Source: Roseovarius sp. (GTDB taxonomy: Bacteria > Pseudomonadota > Alphaproteobacteria > Rhodobacterales > Rhodobacteraceae). From it: a stretch of 51,002 bases of DNA. The notes under the pieces are model-generated. The model did not search any database. It saw only the letters and a list, made by a program, of their open reading frames with translations, and was not told the DNA's origin. The DNA is taken from assembly GCA_026709325.1 (NCBI GenBank), contig JAPOTF010000169.1:1-51002 (forward strand), read 5' to 3'. Below are positions 49,001 through 51,002 of the stretch, in pieces. Within the stretch, counting starts at the first letter, position 1; each line of letters begins with the position of its first letter. The position numbers and the translations under genes were made by a program.

Positions 49001-49207
49001 CATTCTGTGCCACCTGATCAGGATGTCCTGAAGCGTGTTGTTGAAGGCGTGCCCCATGTGAAGCGATCCGGTTACATTGGGCGGTGGGATCATTATACAG
49101 TATGTTTCCTTGCGGGATGCATTGGCTCCGGCCTTGAAGCAGCCTGCGCAATCCCACATATCATAAATTCGAGACTCCGCCTCTGCGGCATTAAATGTTT
49201 TTTCCAT
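46064..49207 (-). CDS. valS: Valyl-tRNA synthetase
   Basis: Class I aminoacyl-tRNA synthetase of about 1047 residues, long for the enzyme because of an acidic insert within the catalytic and editing region ([20 protein letters not shown]). The HIGH motif is SLHMGHAF after PPPNVTG near residue 50. The editing domain contains the [11 protein letters not shown] stretch, and KMSKSTGNV supplies the KMSKS loop. The C-terminal coiled-coil arm ends [11 protein letters not shown] 49207 (MEKTF) has a GGA site; ATGs at 49213 and 49240 are in frame. It charges tRNA-Val and is essential. Confidence 0.97.
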   Translation of the reverse strand: MEKTFNAAEAESRIYDMWDCAGCFKAGANASRKETYCIMIPPPNVTGSLHMGHAFNNTLQDILIRWHRMQGFDTLWQPGTDHAGIATQMVVERKLAEEGGEHRQDMGREKFLENVWNWKEESGGTIINQLKRLGASCDWSREAFTMSGNFPDAVIQVFVKLYNKGLIYRGKRLVNWDPKFETAISDLEVENLEVAGHMWHFKYPLAGGETYTYVEKDADGTILIQEERDYISIATTRPETMLGDGAVAVHPSDRRYSPIVGKLCEIPVGPKEHRRMIPIVTDEYPDPDFGSGAVKITGAHDFNDYQVAKRGGIPMYRLMDVKGNMRNDGLPYAEAANMARQILDGKKIDDYEIDNLINLVPDHLRGMDRFEARKAVVAEITSEGLAIMTSPDDARLGQSNDRASDSDHTETHVPLVESKPIMQPFGDRSKVVIEPMLTSQWFVDTRKIVGPAIKAAKNGAVEIMPESGEKTYFHWLENIEPWCISRQLWWGHQIPVWYGKPITTERGRLLADNNHHEIAQAAESGRNIDELTTLSDDSEIDREYGVQEGILRFCATTEDQAVAQYRKYLEAKFNYLEIENSNIEINLKSHLANADELLEQGQLPLERDDDVLDTWFSSGLWPIGTLGWPEDTPELKRYFPTSVLITGQDILFFWVARMMMMQMAVLPESLPVEKRIPFHDVYLHGLVRDAKGRKMSKSTGNVIDPLEIIDQYGADALRFANAAMASLGGVLKLDMERIKGYRNFGTKLWNAVRFAEMNGGFGSDGSIPKPHATVNRWIVGETAKTRVAVDSALKLYRFNDAANALYAFVWGVVCDWYLEFSKPLLLDGNDATIRETQETMGWVVDQCLILLHPIMPFITEELWQTAGNRSTMLIHADWPTYGEELIDIAADMEMGWATTLIERIRSARSQVHVPAGLHVPVLSEGLDEKGRAAWDRNEAMIRKLARIGSIKWVGVYPKGCIAIPVEGGSFGLPLADMIDVGKEKTRLENTLRKLQKEIVGLKGKLDNPRFVEKAPGEIVEEARENLSARMEEECKIRTALDRLGELT

Positions 49208-49722
49208 TGCCATTCCAGTCGATTTCATGCTTGCGTTCAATGTTTATGATGCAATAGCGAAACTATGTGACAAGTAAAAGCGTAATTGATCTCTCGAGCA
49301 TCTTAAATTGCCATACGCACCCAGGTATTTATGTTCGGTTTCCATTGGAATACTGTTGTTTAAAAATTTGGTGCACACTGTCGCGCTTATCGGATATGTT
49401 CGGGATGAGGTAAAACAGTTAAATTTACAAATGCATTATTTATGCAAAATTTGTAAAAAATATCAATAATTTTCATATATTAAAAATATTACATTATAAA
49501 TACAATATGTTAAGAAAACATGTTTGATCTTGCAAGAACCATTGCCCAATGAAAGTGGGAATATGGATAGCTCCGTTTCCTAGTGGGATTATATTGACAT
49601 TGAAAATGTTATAACAGTGGGGTTGACTTGTATATTATTGATATATAATCATGTGACCTTAGAGAAAAGATGGAAAAATGTTGCATCTCTATTGACGCAA
49701 GATACATGACAGATAAAATATT
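49208..49722. other. Transition to AT-rich foreign-looking sequence
   Basis: About 500 bases. The G+C content falls sharply after 49,400 and stays low to the window end. No gene, tRNA or direct repeat was seen at the change, so the left border of the AT-rich segment is not fixed. Confidence 0.5.
49623..49649 (+). promoter_or_regulatory. Possible promoter of the AT-rich gene group
   Basis: TTGACT (49623-49628) and TATAAT (49644-49649) with a spacer of 15 bases, slightly short, about 75 bases before the first gene. In AT-rich DNA such matches arise easily, so the call is weak. Confidence 0.35.
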
Positions 49723-50007
49723 ATGATTAATGTTACTAAGAATAATTCCATAAATTATATCAGTATGTATGCAGAAGAAAACGCGGATTTAGGTGAGATT
49801 TTTTTTGAATCAAAGGATGATGCTGATGAAATTTTCAATTGCATAAAAGGAATTATTGAATGTGTTATAAAATTTTATTCAGTTAACTTAACTGCACGTT
49901 CTTGGGGTGATTATCTTGAAGGTGAGATAAATGCAAATTATAAAAAGATTGAAAGTTTTGAGTTTATTCAAATTTTATTAATCTTATTTTTAGAAATAAA
50001 AAAATGA
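49723..50007 (+). CDS. Hypothetical protein of the AT-rich segment
   Basis: 94-residue acidic protein, ATG 49723. Visible parts: EENADLGEIFFESKDDADEI and NCIKGIIECVIKFYS. The C-terminus is a hydrophobic stretch (FIQILLILFLEIKK). No family recognised. Codon use is strongly AT-biased, as in the next gene and unlike the core genes, which suggests they arrived together. It may be a small partner of the following DUF488 protein, 39 bases downstream. Confidence 0.5.
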   Translation: MINVTKNNSINYISMYAEENADLGEIFFESKDDADEIFNCIKGIIECVIKFYSVNLTARSWGDYLEGEINANYKKIESFEFIQILLILFLEIKK

Positions 50008-50046
50008 TATCTATCAACATATTAGAATCAAATCTGGAATACTATA

Positions 50047-50958
50047 ATGAAAAAATGCTTGATGAAATCTTTATATAATCGTCAAAAATTACTTTTAGCA
50101 TTGCTTCAAGCATTTGGTGGCAGATTGTCAGGGACCGATATGCAAAAATATTTATTCTTGTTCACTGAAAACTTTGAAGAAAAAAAAAGTTATGAATTTG
50201 TGCCTTATAGGTATGGTGGCTTTTCTTTTCAATCTTATGCTGATCGACGCCGTCTAATAGAAGTTAGAGCAATAACTAATGATGAAAATTGGTGTATTGC
50301 GGAAAACGCCGATTATTATATTTCAACTCTTGGTACATCAATTCAAAATAATGTTTTACTATTTGCCAAAGATTTTAAAAGCAAGAAGGGTAATGAATTA
50401 ATTCGTTATGTCTACAATAGGTATCCCTATTATGCGATTAAAAGTGAAATATCATCAAATATTATGAATGCATTTGAACTTGCCAAAATTTCACAGTTCA
50501 AGCCTTCTGATAAAACCTATAAATTTTTTACAATTGGCTATGAAGGACGATCATTTGAAAATTATTTGAACCGTTTAATTAAAAATAATGTTATGATTTT
50601 ATGCGATGTTAGAAAGAATCCATTAAGTCGAAAGTATGGTTTTTCAAAAGAAAAACTATCAAAAACCTTAAAAAAGCTCGATATCGAATATATTCATCTG
50701 GGCGAACTTGGTATCATTTCAGAAAAACGTCAAACTCTTAATTCTCAGCAAGATTATGACAAGCTTTTTGATGAATATGAAAATACCACACTATATAAAA
50801 ATAAAAAAACACTAGATAAGTTGCTAAATATATTTCTTGATAAAAAGCGAGTTGCAATTACATGCTTTGAAGCAGAGTCCTATTTGTGTCATCGAAGCCG
50901 TATCGCTAAAGCTTTATCTGAGTATCCTTGTTGGAAATATGAAATCAAGCATATATGA
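50047..50958 (+). CDS. Two-domain protein with C-terminal DUF488
   Basis: 303 residues. The N-terminal half (about 10-150) resembles winged-helix proteins of the Panacea/SocA type: KLLLALLQAFGGRLSGTDMQ, then the FVPYRYGGFSFQ segment that corresponds to their YxYGPxS region. This part is a cautious guess. The C-terminal half is DUF488: FFTIGYEGRSFENYLNRLI, LCDVRKNPLSRKYGFSK and the final CFEAESYLCHRSRIAKAL. DUF488 proteins are unexplored and often lie in accessory or defence regions. Start ATG 50047, or the in-frame ATG 50062. The next gene begins 12 bases after the stop. Confidence 0.7.
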   Translation: MKKCLMKSLYNRQKLLLALLQAFGGRLSGTDMQKYLFLFTENFEEKKSYEFVPYRYGGFSFQSYADRRRLIEVRAITNDENWCIAENADYYISTLGTSIQNNVLLFAKDFKSKKGNELIRYVYNRYPYYAIKSEISSNIMNAFELAKISQFKPSDKTYKFFTIGYEGRSFENYLNRLIKNNVMILCDVRKNPLSRKYGFSKEKLSKTLKKLDIEYIHLGELGIISEKRQTLNSQQDYDKLFDEYENTTLYKNKKTLDKLLNIFLDKKRVAITCFEAESYLCHRSRIAKALSEYPCWKYEIKHI

Positions 50959-50969
50959 GAAAACTGCAA

Positions 50970-51002
50970 ATGAAAAAAGAGAAAATTTTAATCACTGTTA
51001 AT
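50970..51002 (+). CDS. Start of a third gene of the AT-rich group (partial)
   Basis: Only 11 codons, MKKEKILITVN, before the window ends. It follows the DUF488 gene by 11 bases and keeps the same AT-rich style. Proteins that begin with a K-ILITVKTYP-like stretch are, as I recall, frequent neighbours of DUF488 genes, so this may be that conserved partner. Eleven residues cannot prove it. Confidence 0.45.
   Translation, partial: MKKEKILITVN

Noticed and set aside
49400..49722. CRISPR array or phage repeat in the AT-rich spacer
   Set aside because: No regularly spaced repeat units are visible; the apparent repeats are simple A/T words.

Overview
The window looks like a chromosomal segment of a free-living, probably marine, alphaproteobacterium with close to balanced base composition. 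The evidence is gene content and order: ftsK followed by lolA; a ZapB-like coiled-coil gene followed by zapA; a pcm-like methyltransferase followed by tolC; a DUF3572 gene; and a DUF6280 gene of a family I know mainly from Rhodobacterales. I cannot place it to genus from the sequence alone. TGA and GTG are used normally as stop and start codons.

Layout. 0.3-10.4 kb: housekeeping genes (peroxiredoxin, ferredoxin-type reductase overlapping rsmD, UbiH-family hydroxylase, amidase, class I/II aminotransferase, ftsK, lolA). 10.7-15.2 kb: lytic transglycosylase lipoprotein, a decayed DUF2384 antitoxin, hspQ, a gamma-glutamyltransferase-like gene and a non-coding or decayed stretch. 15.3-20 kb: thiolase, a dimethylglycine/sarcosine dehydrogenase-like flavoprotein and a homocysteine S-methyltransferase; the last two suggest glycine-betaine methyl-group use. 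20.5-24.0 kb: nadD, an iron-type ABC permease without partners, a TPR protein and a YHS protein. 24.2 kb: a tRNA-Leu(UAA) gene split by a group I intron, followed by a decayed, GC-richer reading frame. 25.5-32.9 kb: fatty-acid desaturase, EamA exporter, NUDIX hydrolase, DUF3572, HAD phosphatase, ZapB-like/ZapA, tRNA-Gly(UCC), MsbA-like ABC exporter.

33.0-37.9 kb is a foreign region at tRNA-Cys(GCA). A 4.4-kb island is bounded by a direct repeat of the 3' part of the tRNA. It carries a frameshifted HTH gene, an intact hipBA toxin-antitoxin pair and an integrase broken by an in-frame TGA. A fragment of another integrase lies just outside the left repeat. The only recognisable gene of the island that is clearly intact is the addiction pair.

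38.1-49.2 kb returns to core genes: pcm-like, tolC, cobQ, a small membrane protein, DUF6280, efp, ygfZ, a family 2 glycosyltransferase, a Vsr-type endonuclease and valS. From about 49.3 kb to the end the sequence becomes strikingly AT-rich. It holds a small unknown gene, a protein joining an N-terminal domain that resembles the Panacea/SocA type to a C-terminal DUF488 domain, and the first 11 codons of a third gene that runs out of the window. This is the best candidate here for an accessory, possibly defence-related, system, but the window ends inside it.
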